Shown here one piece after another: positions 22,992-33,370 of a stretch of DNA of 64,000 nucleotides (positions are counted from its first letter, which is position 1; the number at the start of each line of letters is the position of its first letter). The DNA is from Mauremys mutica (taxonomy: Eukaryota > Chordata > Testudines > Geoemydidae). The stretch lies in NCBI RefSeq assembly GCF_020497125.1, contig NC_059072.1, positions 76,701,697 to 76,765,696 of the forward strand, given 5' to 3'. A program made the translations under genes and the position numbers. The notes below the pieces were generated by a model. That model did no database searches. It was given only the letters and a program-made list of their open reading frames with translations, and was not told the origin of the DNA.

Positions 22992-23130
22992 AATAGTCCA
23001 GTGAGAAAGGCATTTACCTAGGATATAAGAGATCTAGCTTCAAGTCCCGGCTTAGAATCAGGCAGAACAAGGACTTGAACCTAGGTTGCCCACATCCCAA
23101 AGGAGTCCCCTTATCACTGGTCTATGTTGG
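22992..23130. repeat. Palindromic repeat with tRNA B-box-like arms
   Basis: CCAGTGAGAAAGGCATTTACC is mirrored by a right arm ending CCTTATCACTGG. On the minus strand the arm reads AGGTTCAAGTCC, matching the Pol III B-box consensus GGTTCRANNCC; the plus arm has a close variant (GCTTCAAGTCC). No A box or tRNA cloverleaf is evident. This is a known style of amniote foldback repeat, and I do not assign a superfamily. Confidence 0.6.
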
Positions 23131-24003
23131 GGCTCTTAGGGGGGGCTCTTTGTTCTTACAGCTCTGATTTTTAACCAGTAACTACATCGTAGGTCTGAGA
23201 AACTTTCATTGAAACTGATCTGTTCCCATAAAACATTTCAGTTTCAACAAACAGGCATTTTCTGACCAAAAAAACCCAAACTTTAATAAAAAATTCCCAC
23301 CCTCTCTACTCTTCTTTTCATAAGTGGCCTCTTATGCTATGAGTGGATTCTTGTGCACCCAAATGTTTCTTATGGCCAACTTTCACATCCAAAAGTTTGT
23401 GGATGCAGACCATGAGACAGATCTTGCTACTCTGTCATGTTGAGTCATATAATGTTGAAATCAGTATTTGCAAGCACAATAACTTTCACGTAAAACTGTT
23501 CACAAGAAAATACTTAGGCAAACAACAGTGTGTCTCCAATTTTAGGAGTTAGAATCAGGGTCCTTTAAAAACAATGCACAGTCGATCATTACCCATTATG
23601 AAAAACAGACTGCAGTAGCAAGATCAATAGCCTAATAATCTTCTTGACACAATAATTAATACAGGGAGTAAGGTTCAATTAAGATTGTATTTGAGATCAG
23701 AGTTAATATGGCATCATCCAGTGGGGTGTGTGTGCACGTGTGACTGTGCACAACTCCCTGACAGTTGTGTGCTGTTTGTATGAGGATTTTTCAAAATTTG
23801 GTCACAGACACAAAAGAAGATACATCTTGACAATCTTCCCAATTCCATTTTTATTTTGAAATACTACTTAAAAAGAAAATTTAAGATTTTCAGAGATTTC
23901 AGTTCTTTTGCATCCTGAATCCACAATCCTAAGTAGTCAAAATTAATGATTTAAAACAGGGAAGTTTTTTTACAGAGCTCTCTACAACAATTTCCAGAAT
24001 TAA
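23131..24003. other. Unassigned stretch
   Basis: AT-rich, no gene or repeat boundary recognised. Confidence 0.45.
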
Positions 24004-24008
24004 TGTTG

Positions 24009-25139
24009 TGTGATGGGGGGCCCTGTTTGTTGAGCAAGGCCTCCCCCACTGGCCCAGTGTGGGTTGGTATACCAAATCACACAGTCGTCTGAACTCCCTG
24101 TAGGATCAAATACTTGCAACAATGTGGTCTCAGGATCCCTGGTGGGTTCAGGCAAAAATCAACCTGTTGCCCACAGGCAGGGTAGGGCAAGCAATCCGTA
24201 GCCTCCAAGCCTCCTGGCCAGGGCAAACAGTAATGATTAGGGTTTCTGACCTTCCAGGCAGGGCAAAACAAATAGTCATTCTATAGCCCCTAAGTGGGAC
24301 TGAACAACCAAGCAGACTCGGACCTCTGAGCATCCTGGCTGGGTCAAGAAAACAGCAACTGGGGGGTTCTAAACCTCTTGGCAGGGCATAACAAGCAATA
24401 GAGCAAAGAAGTAATAAATGAGCTCCTGGCTGAGGCAGGCAAATAGTAACTAGGGTTCTGACGCTCTGTAGCCCCTGGGAAGGGCAGAGCAACCAAACTG
24501 TCTATGGCCCCAAGCCTCCTGGCTGGGGCAGGAAAACAAACAGTAACTGGGGGTTCTGACTCTCTGGGCAGGGCAGAACAAACAGTCAATTTGTAGCCCC
24601 CAGGTGGGGCAGAGCAAACAAATGGTCTATGGCCCCTGAGCCTCCTGGCTGGGGCAGGCAAACAAAGTTTAGCCAAAGTGGCAAGTGGGGTGAGGTAAGG
24701 GAACCCGGACCCTCTCTGCTCCACCAGATTCCGACCCAGGGCCCTGTGAAGCAGGGTATTCCCTGTTAAGTGTTTAAGCACTGACTTCCACTACATTCCA
24801 TGGGTCACTTCCTACTGCGAAGTGCGTTTTAGGCAGCTCCCTGCCTGGCAGCAGTTTGATGTCCACGTCAATCTTTGCAGTCATCTGGTCATCCACAACG
24901 TAGTCCAGGTCCTTGGTTCCTATCACTTGGAGAGTCTCAGGCATTTCTGCAGGAACTTGCAACACAAATCCTTCCTTCTTCTCAGCCAGCCCAGAGCCAG
25001 ACTGAACTGGACTTCCTGCTTTTAACTATCCCCTCCACCTGGAGCATGCACAGCAGGGGCAAGAGGGCGTGGCCTCTTGGGCCCACAGTGATTGGTCTGT
25101 CCCTGTTGGCCCAGTGCAGGGTTGGTACACCCCTTCACA
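24009..25139 (-). mobile_element. Probable solo LTR with internal minisatellite, 1131 bp
   Basis: Starts TGTGATGGGG and ends CCCCTTCACA, inverted termini matching at 9 of 10 with TG...CA form. Flanks TGTTG (24004-24008) and TGCCG (25140-25144) match only 3 of 5, both differences being transitions. Orientation minus is a guess from a TAGTTAAAAGC TATA-like box near 25025. About 24170-24670 is a degenerate minisatellite. A 63-codon minus frame at 24774-24965 (EMPETLQVIGTKDLDYVVDD...) is open but matches no family I can name. Confidence 0.5.
24170..24670. repeat. Degenerate minisatellite, unit about 91-126 bp
   Basis: The phrase GCCTCCTGGCTGGGGCAGG recurs at about 24209, 24330, 24421, 24514 and 24640. 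Linked phrases GCAGGGCAGAACAAACAG and GGTTCTGACTCTCTGGG lie between. Spacing alternates between roughly 120 and 92 bp, suggesting an internal deletion in some units. It lies within the LTR-like element. Confidence 0.75.
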
Positions 25140-25144
25140 TGCCG

Positions 25145-27004
25145 ATTGCTCCCTTATCATGGAGCATGCAGTGTCACTTTACTGTATGTCATGGCTCCTA
25201 AATACAACCACTGATGTGTGGTTACTGTTTAAGTAAAACAACCAATGAACAAGGGGGGTAAACCACCGAAGATTTAATTGCATTGATCAAATCAAATGTA
25301 CTGACTGTACTATAGTTGTAGTAAGTTGTGGACAAGCAAAGGATGGAAGCCCCAATAGAGAGAGAGAGAACTAAAAGAACCAACTTTTAAGAATAACTTT
25401 TGGATGCTGATCAAATGAAAATGCCAAGCTCATAAATACTGCCCAACTGTACACCACACAATAGTAAAATATCACAAGAATACTCTAGTCATTTTTAAAA
25501 AAATGTTATTCAATGGAGAAACCATTACCAACGATTTACATTGAGTTTTGAGTGGAAGGAATGTGTTGGCATCATTTCTGGAAGCTCAAGTGCTTTTATA
25601 AGCCTTCCAATAACTCAGCCAATTGAACATCAGAAGCCTAATAGATACACATATATTCATATCCTACCCAGCTCTGGTTTAAATGATGCTGAGTGAAATA
25701 TCTGCCTACTGCATCAAAAAGAGACGAAAGCTCTGTTAACTTTCAGCATGATATTCTTGTAAAGTTTCACCCCTGGTGGCTCATGTAAAGAGAGAAAACA
25801 CTAAATCATTACAACAAAATGCATGAATGTAAATTAACTTGCATGTTGGTTTTTTTTTAAATGTAGGGCAGTGTGAATCTTCTGCCTATGAAGCCTGATC
25901 ATTGAGGGCAACAAAGATCCTTGGAAGTCTGTGGGGCTGTGCCAATTTACACCATTTGAGAATCAGGCTCAAGAAGTATTATTCTAAATTGAATTTAAAA
26001 GATTATAATTTAGAGTGATTGAAGAATGGATGGCAAGTATAAAGATAGCCACTTTATATATGTTTGATATATATATATCTGCTATGTGAGGCACCTTTTT
26101 CTGATACAGCAATGCACTAAAGAGGTACTTATCGAAAAATAAATGAATGCCTTTATTTTTATGCCTACTGTTTGGTAAATGATTCCTATAATAGTTCCCA
26201 TTCTGCCTCAGGAATTGCTATGAGGTTTCTATCAAGATATCTCTCAACTGTAATGTAATACTGATCTCTTTTTTAACAAATGTTTGTCCACTTGAAATTG
26301 AATAATTTAATATAGTATATCCTTTATGGCATTTAGAAAATGCAGAATGACTTGAGGCAGGAAACAAATGTACCATTCAGACAGGAACTTTACTGCTAGT
26401 AATTTACAAACCAAATTATGGGTAGGAAAACATGAGATTTTTTAATCTGTTTCTGGTCTGTCTTGTCTTATCTCAAGTGAGAGGAATTATTTAGGTAAAC
26501 CAGGTGTGGCATTTGATGGTATTGAATTCACTAATCATCCTCACCATTCTATTTGCAGCTATTGCTCATTTAAAAAAAATAACTTCACTGCTCAGAAGAG
26601 ACATTGCAATGTGTAGCCAAAGTTGTGGCTGTGTCAGTAGCTCATATTGCAGCAGTCATTAGTGGCACTAGAGGAGAAATCACAGATGCTGTTAGTGGCA
26701 GATGCTGAATCCCTGTCTCTAACCACTGTGATGCACAAATATGACTTGTCAGCATCAACAAACTCTTCTTGCAGTATACTTGGTATAGTCCAGACCACTC
26801 AGGTCCTTTTTATTAAGTTCTGATTACAGCTGGGGACTATTAACTTCCATGACCAATTGTCATTCAGCCTCTACTACTAGTGCCTCTGTAGACTACAAAG
26901 GATACAGAGTTTGATGACTCAGCAGATGAAGCACGCTCTCATTTCTAATTAAACACACCAATTCCTAGTCCTGGCACTGTTTAAAATACATAATTATTTG
27001 CATG
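25145..27004. other. Unassigned stretch
   Basis: No gene. 25900-25975 looks like the decayed half of an amniote MITE (CAATTTACACCATTTGAGAATCAGGC). Confidence 0.4.
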
Positions 27005-27006
27005 TA

Positions 27007-27394
27007 CAGTAGAACCTCAAAGTTAAGAACACTAGACTTACAAACTGGCCAGTCAAGCACCTCATTTGGAAATAGAAGTACGCAATTAGACAGCAGCGGG
27101 GGTCGGGGGAAGCAAATAAACTACAGCACTGTGTTAAACATAAATGTCTAAAAAAAATAAGGGAAAGTTTAAAAAAAAAGGATTTGACAAGGTGAGGAAA
27201 CTGCTTCATTTAAATTAATATGGTAAAAACAGCATTTTTCTTCTGAATAGGAAAGTTTCAAAACTGTATTAAGTTAATGTTCAGCTTGTAAACTTTTGAA
27301 AGAACAACCATAACGTTTTGTTCAGAGTTAAGAACATTTCAAACTTGTGAACAATCCCCATTCCCGAGGTGTTCATAACTCTGAGGTTCTACTG
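27007..27394. mobile_element. Mariner/Tigger-type MITE, 388 bp
   Basis: Termini CAGTAGAACCTCAAAGTTAAG and ACTCTGAGGTTCTACTG are inverted repeats, flanked by TA on both sides (27005-27006 and 27395-27396). This is the Tc1/mariner (pogo/Tigger) pattern. The interior has a second mirrored pair (AGTTAAGAACA). No transposase remains. Confidence 0.85.
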
Positions 27395-27396
27395 TA

Positions 27397-27829
27397 TTTA
27401 AAGGCAACTTGTCTGCAGACCACTTTTTAAGGGCCTTCTATCCACTCTGATGTTTGAGGCTCACAAAACCCTTTTATTTACAGCTGTAAGTGAGGCACTA
27501 ATGAGGCTGCATTGTGGGATATATCACAGATAGCAGATGACTTCAGGGAACTTGGAAGCATGCTGAAAAAGCATATCCAAGTGATCTTTTCTGAGATCTT
27601 TCCTGTTCCATTGCAGGGTTTTGGTATTGTGGAACACTGGTCCAGCTTTAGTGGTGAGAGGATGTTGTATAGTTTGGATTGCCTCCAATTCAGTAGAAGG
27701 AGAACCAATCTTCTTGAGTGAGTCTGGCTAGAGTAGTCAGGAAGGTGTTAAAGTAATAACAAAAGGGGAAGGTAAAAAGAAGGGGTGATATAAGCACTCA
27801 GCACAAAATCAAGAGGTTGAGAACACAAT
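27397..27829. other. Unassigned stretch
   Basis: No gene; the overlapping frames at 27478-27721 on opposite strands show no motif. Confidence 0.4.
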
Positions 27830-28588
27830 TAATCAAGAAACCAAAGGACATGAAGAGAAGAAACTCTTGATTTGTCTATACACAAATGCTATGAGCCTAG
27901 GTGACAATCAAGAGGAATTGGAATTCTTATTTATGATCATAAACTTGATCTAGTCGGTGTTACTGTAACCTGGTTGGATGATCCCCATGAAACCTGGTAA
28001 CATGATTCCCATGATTGAAATGTTAAAACCAAAGGTTATAACCTCTTTAGGAAGGATTGCTTGGGCAAAGGGGGAGGCGAGGAGTGGCAAGCTATGTCAA
28101 AAATGGCATTACCTATTCCCAAGTCACTGATAACTCAGAAAAAAATATTCTTGAATGCTTATAGATCAATGTCCTAACAGATGAAGCACAAAATGGAGTA
28201 TTAGTTGGTGTCAGCCCACCAAATCACACTAGGGAAGAGGATGGCAGGCTCCTTACACACCTAGCTATAATGTGCAGGGGAAGAGCTGTGTGATCATAGG
28301 GGATTTCAATCTGAGTGACATGCTGGAGATTTCATGCTGCCAGTACTGAAACATTTTTGGAAATTCTAAATATTATAGATGCCAATTTTCTAACTGAAAA
28401 AGTGTTGCAGCCAACATGGGGGAATTCTATATTAGACCTTTTCTTAACAAATACAGATAAATTGATCACAGAACTAAACATTAATAGTGCCTTTGGTACT
28501 TCTTTATTGTTTATCTGTATGGTATCTGTCTGATTCTTTAATTGTTTCTGTCTGCTAACTAATTTTGAAAAGATTAAATGAACTAAGG
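27830..28588 (+). pseudogene. CR1/L3-clade LINE endonuclease remnant
   Basis: Plus-frame translation gives LLICLYTNAMSLGDNQEEL at the start of an APE-type endonuclease. Further on it gives a decayed VVGV.Y.PP block, a GDFN-like segment (HRGFQSE) and then NFLTEKVLQPTWGNSILDLF with LTNTDKLI. These are the ordered landmarks of the CR1 ORF2 N-terminal endonuclease, which nicks target DNA for reverse transcription. Stops and frameshifts are frequent. The reading continues to NFEKIK at about 28585, where LTR-like sequence begins. Confidence 0.75.
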
Positions 28589-28600
28589 TGATGGGGTATG

Positions 28601-28666
28601 ATTGGTTAAAGAATTGTTTCTTAATGTTCTAGGATTGGTTAAAGAATTGTTTCTTAATGTTCTAGG
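28601..28666. repeat. 33-bp exact tandem duplication
   Basis: Units 28601-28633 and 28634-28666, each beginning ATTGGTTAAAGAATTG, are identical. A partial third start (ATTGATGAAAG) follows. The position upstream of the TATA box suggests U3 enhancer repeats. Confidence 0.85.
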
Positions 28667-29026
28667 ATTGATGAAAGCTACTATTTTGTAGTACTTTCGT
28701 TTAAAATGATTGGTTAAGATATAGCTAAGTAGGAACCAAGTTTTAACTATATAAACTGGGGTCCAAAAAGGAAGTTCTTTGGAACCTAACTCCAGGACAC
28801 AGCCCAAGATCAGAGCTGCCAGACCTCAACACCCTGCTGACCAGACTACGCAGAAGATGGAGTCTCAGACAACCTGATCGTGACTGGCCACTAGGAAAAG
28901 TTTGTCTGCCTTATTGGGAGTGGTGAGCATTGTATGCTTAGCGTGTGTATTCTGCTTTGGTAACTGTTAATAAATAGAGGTTAAAAATATTATTGTGTAA
29001 GTTTCATTCACTACTAAAAGGTCCTG

Positions 29027-29222
29027 CAAACCCACAGAAGGTTAAGCCCTGAGCCCAGGACAGGTAAGGGTGGGTACTTAACTTGACAAGCTTTTGCCCG
29101 AGCCCAGGACAGGTAAGGGTGGGTGCCTTATGCCCCGAGCCCAGGATGGGAAAGGGTGGGATGCCTAAATTAACCAGGTTATGCCTTGAGCCCATGAAAG
29201 TGTAAAGGTTGGGTGCCCTAAA
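29027..29222. repeat. Degenerate tandem array, four units
   Basis: The core GAGCCCAGGACAGGTAAGGG TGGGT occurs about four times with spacing of roughly 45-60 bp, decaying towards the right (GAGCCCATGAAAGTGTAAAGGTTGGGT). Confidence 0.75.
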
Positions 29223-29225
29223 TTG

Positions 29226-29820
29226 TGCAGGTAACAAAATAGGAGTTGAGAGGTTATTTTACCTTTGTATTTGGCACTGGTCTGACCATTGCTGGAATAA
29301 TGGGTTCAATTCTAGTGTCCACAATTTAAAAAATGATGTTGATCAACTGGAGAGGGTTCAAAGAAGAGCCATAAGAATGATTAAAGGATTAGAAAAGTTG
29401 CCTTACAGTGATTGAGCTCCTTGAGTCTACTATTCATCTTAACAAAGAGAAGGTTAAGAGGTGACTTGAATACAGTCTGTAAGTACATACATGGGGAACA
29501 AATATTTAATAAGGGATTCTTCAGTCTATCAGAGAAAGGTATAACATGATCCAATGGCTGAAAGTTTAAACTAGACAAATTCAAATTGGAAATAAATTGT
29601 AAATATGTCACCAAAGGAGAGTAATTAACCATTGGAACAATTTACCAAGAGTCATGGTGGATTCTGCATTACTGACCATTTTAAAATCAAGATTGCATTT
29701 TTTTTTTAAAGATATGCTCAAGGAATTATTTTGGGGGAGTTCTATGGCCTCTGTTATACAAGAGGACAGACTAGATGACCACAATGGTCCTTTCTGGCCT
29801 TGGAATCTATGAATCTAGGC
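29226..29820 (+). pseudogene. CR1/L3 reverse transcriptase tail and 3' end
   Basis: Plus frames read VILPLYLALV-like text, then VHNLKNDVDQLERVQRRAIR and MIKGLEKLPYSD. This is the C-terminal thumb region of CR1-group ORF2 (family text [18 protein letters not shown]). The 3' untranslated end follows, finishing near 29820 with TGGCCTTGGAATCTATGAATCTA. The same 3' end is found at 43270-43690. Together with 27830-28588 this is one LINE copy lacking most of its polymerase domain. Confidence 0.8.
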
Positions 29821-32814
29821 TATTTTAGAAGTTAATGTCACCCCACACTGTCCCTTGCTCCCCATTTTAAACTATAATAATTTTCTTAACAGGTGAACAT
29901 ACTGTATATATTTTGTCTCCTCATCAATTTAATTTGAAACTGTTTGGTCTTTTCCTTTGATTTTTTTAAACTTATTTTGAGTCTTATCAGCACCTGGTGG
30001 GTGACAATGATGTCAAAGCAAAGATAGAAACCCTCTTATGTGCCCAGCATTTGTTGTTATTTTGAAGCTATCACATATACTGCTAGGCAGTTCTTTTATT
30101 TACCTATGATGGCAACCATCTTGGAATTGTGCATTGTCCCCACAAATTTCCAGAAACATACAAAATACTGAATGCCTGTGGCTGGGTTTTAAGTAAATGT
30201 GATTATCTATGATTAAATACATTCTCTCTTTCAAAAGTATAGGGAATAGTGTGTATTTTGCTTCCCTTTCTTCTGTAGTTTTAATATTTATGTTTAATTA
30301 TTGCATTTTCCTCTCTCTTTATAGCCCCCTATTCCTGATATATGTTGGGTCTATCTGTTAATCCACCACTGGTTTTCTCTATAACCTATTTTGCAGTAAT
30401 CTGTTGGTGGAGTCTAAATGCAGTTTTCAAACTAGTTCATCTTCTGAGTCATCAGATTCTGTGTCCTGCACACATGTTGGTTTGTAAGGATTCCAAAAAG
30501 TGTACAAACATGCACAGTTTGCTAACTCTGCATACTGTGCTTGCGGTAAGTATATTTTCTTCACAAACACAGCTTCTTGACTTGCTACCACAGATATTAT
30601 GTACAAACAGGCGATACCTGACTGTTGGAATTGTTTCGAGCTATAATCTCCCAGTGAAGAAGCAGCTGTGTGCCTCGGTATCATTTGGCATTAAAGAGAA
30701 GAAGAGAGAATTCATGGCTGCAGTCAGTTCATCTTGGCTATTTAATTTGTGAAACATCTGGGCTCAACAGCTACATGATGCCTAAATGACATCTGCCCTC
30801 CTGGGAAAGTGGCTAATTTGCTGTTCGGTCTTTGTTTTATTTATTAAACAAAAACATAGATTGTCATGGGAACAACAAAACTTTTTTTACTTTATGACTA
30901 TGCCCTGTCCAGTTGATGTAGAGCTGTTACAATTGCTCTTCACCAGTCATGCTCCCAGCCTTCAGTATGGAAGGCAAACTGCAGAAGGGGGATGTCTGGA
31001 GGGCACTGATCTATGGGTATCCTGTTTCCCAGGGTCCACGGGAAAGCAAAGTGAGAGCTAGAGCAGCCCTGATGCTTCTTTAACTTACAAATTGAAGACA
31101 GACTGGCCCCAGAACACAAGGGGTGAAATCCCAGCCTCAGTAACAGGAATGGGACCAAGATTTTACCCTGAGAGTCTAAAGGTAGCTTAAGACTACCTTT
31201 GCCTTACCTACTCCTCTCCTTAGTGCAAGTGCAGGAGTGGAGTAACTGAGAACCAGACCTTTTGAATCCATGCAGTGTTGTATTGCCAATAAGATAAATC
31301 TCACAACATTTTCTGGTAAAATTATCTGACAAACATTTTTGATTTTGGCTATTTTACCTACTCTGGCAAAATGAATGTAATGTAATTGCTCAAGTTCATA
31401 ATATCTCTTCTAACGAGGAACATATATAGTCCTCATCTTTTAGATTCTACAAAGAGAATTATTTCCCTTTTCATTTATGTTAACCTCAACATTAGAAGTA
31501 ATTAAAATGGAGCCAAGAAACTTGAGACTGAGAAATGTTTTGCACAGCCTTTGCAATTTCTTGCTTGACTGATTTAACTGGGTTTCTTATCTTCGTCGCT
31601 TCTGAAGTTCCTTAAAGAACAGTGTCCCATGTTTGGTTGTAGACGTCACAGACTGAGGGAAAATGATCACAATGAGCTGCTTAAAACCATAACTAGTTTT
31701 ATGTATGATTCGAAGTCCTCAAGTTGTATATTCCTGAAAAGCAGCTATTTTCATTTGCTGAATATGTATATTTAAGTGTTATTTCTGATTAAATAAGTAT
31801 CCAAGAAAATAACCTTTCCGTTATCTATTAACAATTAGCCTTCTCAGTTATGTAGCAAAGAGAATAGTAAACAAATAAAATGATGAAGGACATGTTCTTG
31901 GCTACAAGAGCTTGACTTCATTGCTGGATGATATACTTTTTTCTGTCATTTCTCAGAAGAATCATGCTTAACCTTCTTCTGTTTGAAATTAGTTACATTA
32001 GAAGGGCCAAGGCACCTGTGTTGCAGTTCCACAGGATTTTCAACATATATAAGATTAACAACATCTTCTTAAAAATTATAATTAGCCCAAAGGGGAGCTA
32101 TACATCTTGTGGATTGTCTCTCTTATTAGAGATGTAGTCAGTTTTAAATTTTAGGTGTGCTGTGTTGGAATTAACAGAACTGACAGATATAGCATGACAT
32201 TTTTGACATCCAGGATAATCAGATATACTTCCTGTCCTTTATTTACTTAGCAAAAACCTATTCCCCAGCATTAATAGCTGGAAGTTACATCAGTAAAAAG
32301 ATTTTGCAGCAATTAGACCTATTCTAGTAAAGAAACAAAACAAATTGATGGTTTAATTAAATTGAAGGTGTTATTTAAAACCATTAGTTCAGGGATCACT
32401 GCAGTGTATTGTAGAGTGCAGTTTTTATTGAGGCTAGTCAATATTTATGGTCAACAGTATAGGTATGCGAGTTATGTGGCTGGCTGGGAAGAGAAACTCT
32501 GGCTCCCTCTTTAGGTAAAAAAAGAAAATTGAAAAGAGTTTACATGAAAGCTGGTTTAATTTACATATTCATTACTTGACTCAATGTAGTTTCATGTAGT
32601 ATTTCAAATTGTAGTATTGGGAGGGTTTTTTAATATATACGTTTGTATTTCTTCAAGTTCTGCTCTTAGAAATTATGTTAACTTTTAGATATACTAAATA
32701 TGTGTACAATATATGAGAAGATTATACCATGATTCACCCTGATCCGATAGTGGGTTCTGGTTGTGCAGAGGTGACCAAAGTGAGCAAAGAAAGACTGAGG
32801 AATCTGTAAGTAGG
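29821..32814. other. Unassigned stretch with one longer open frame
   Basis: No repeat boundary recognised. At 30342-30752 a 136-codon plus frame overlaps an 85-codon minus frame (30427-30684) whose C-terminus is acidic (CVQDTESDDSEDELV). A TTTCCTCTCTCTTTATAG acceptor-like tract ends at 30324 and a GCG/GTAAGTAT donor-like site lies at 30545. I recognise no domain in either frame and do not call a gene. Confidence 0.4.
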
Positions 32815-33370
32815 GTTTTCAACTGGAACACCCAGTCAAAAAGGGACCCTGGCAGTTCTGGTCAGCACCACCAACCGGTCAGCAGGTCTGGCTCCTAGGC
32901 AGGGGGGCCACAGGGCTCCATGCACTGCACCCACCCGGAGCAACAGCCAATTGGAGATCGGGATGGTGGTGCCTGCACTCCTAGGACCCCAAACTGCTGG
33001 CTGCTTCCAGATCATGTGCAGCGTGGTGCCAGGACAGACAGGAAGCCTGCCTTTGCCCTGCAGTGAGGCTGCCCAAGGTAAGCCCCAGCCCTGACCCCCC
33101 ATAAACACAGAGCCCCCTCCCACACTCCAAATCCCTCATCCCCCAGCCTGGAGCCCCCTCCTGCACCCCAAGACCCTCATCCCCTGCCCCACCGCAGAGT
33201 CAGCACCCCCAGCCCAGAGCCATCACCCCCTCTCACACCCCAACTCCCTGCCCCAGCCTGGAGCCCCCTCCTGCACCCTGAACTCCTCATTTCTGACCCC
33301 ATCCTGGAGCCTGCACTCAAGGGGCACCCCATGTGCTCATGCAAGCACAGGGTTTACAATTCTGACAGAC
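32815..33370. mobile_element. Non-autonomous repeat with C-rich minisatellite
   Basis: A GGGTTTTCAACTGGAACACC start is followed by a segment rich in GTCAGCACCACC. From about 33080 to 33310 runs a degenerate tandem of roughly 40-bp units (AGCCTGGAGCCCCCTCCTGCACCC). The right edge near AGGGTTTACAATTCTGAC roughly mirrors the left. The style matches a family of turtle non-autonomous DNA elements, but termini and target duplication are not clean. Confidence 0.45.

Larger units (their letters stand above)
28589..29225 (+). mobile_element. LTR-like insertion within the CR1
   Basis: Starts TGATGGGGTATG, contains a TATA box (ACTATATAAACTGGGG, about 28748) and an AATAAATAG poly(A) signal (about 28970), and then a GAGCCCAGGACAG-type tandem array. 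The 3' edge is where CR1 text resumes at about 29226. No clean 5-bp duplication joins the two sides, and the CR1 reverse transcriptase between them is missing, so the insertion was accompanied or followed by a deletion. No retroviral coding sequence is seen. Confidence 0.55.

Noticed and set aside
22992..23130. tRNA gene
   Set aside because: A B-box-like sequence is present on the arms, but I found no A box, anticodon arm or acceptor stem; the structure is a simple palindrome.
24170..24670. CRISPR-like array of spaced repeats
   Set aside because: Whole units repeat, with no unique spacers, unit spacing varies between about 92 and 126 bp, and the context is an LTR in a vertebrate genome.
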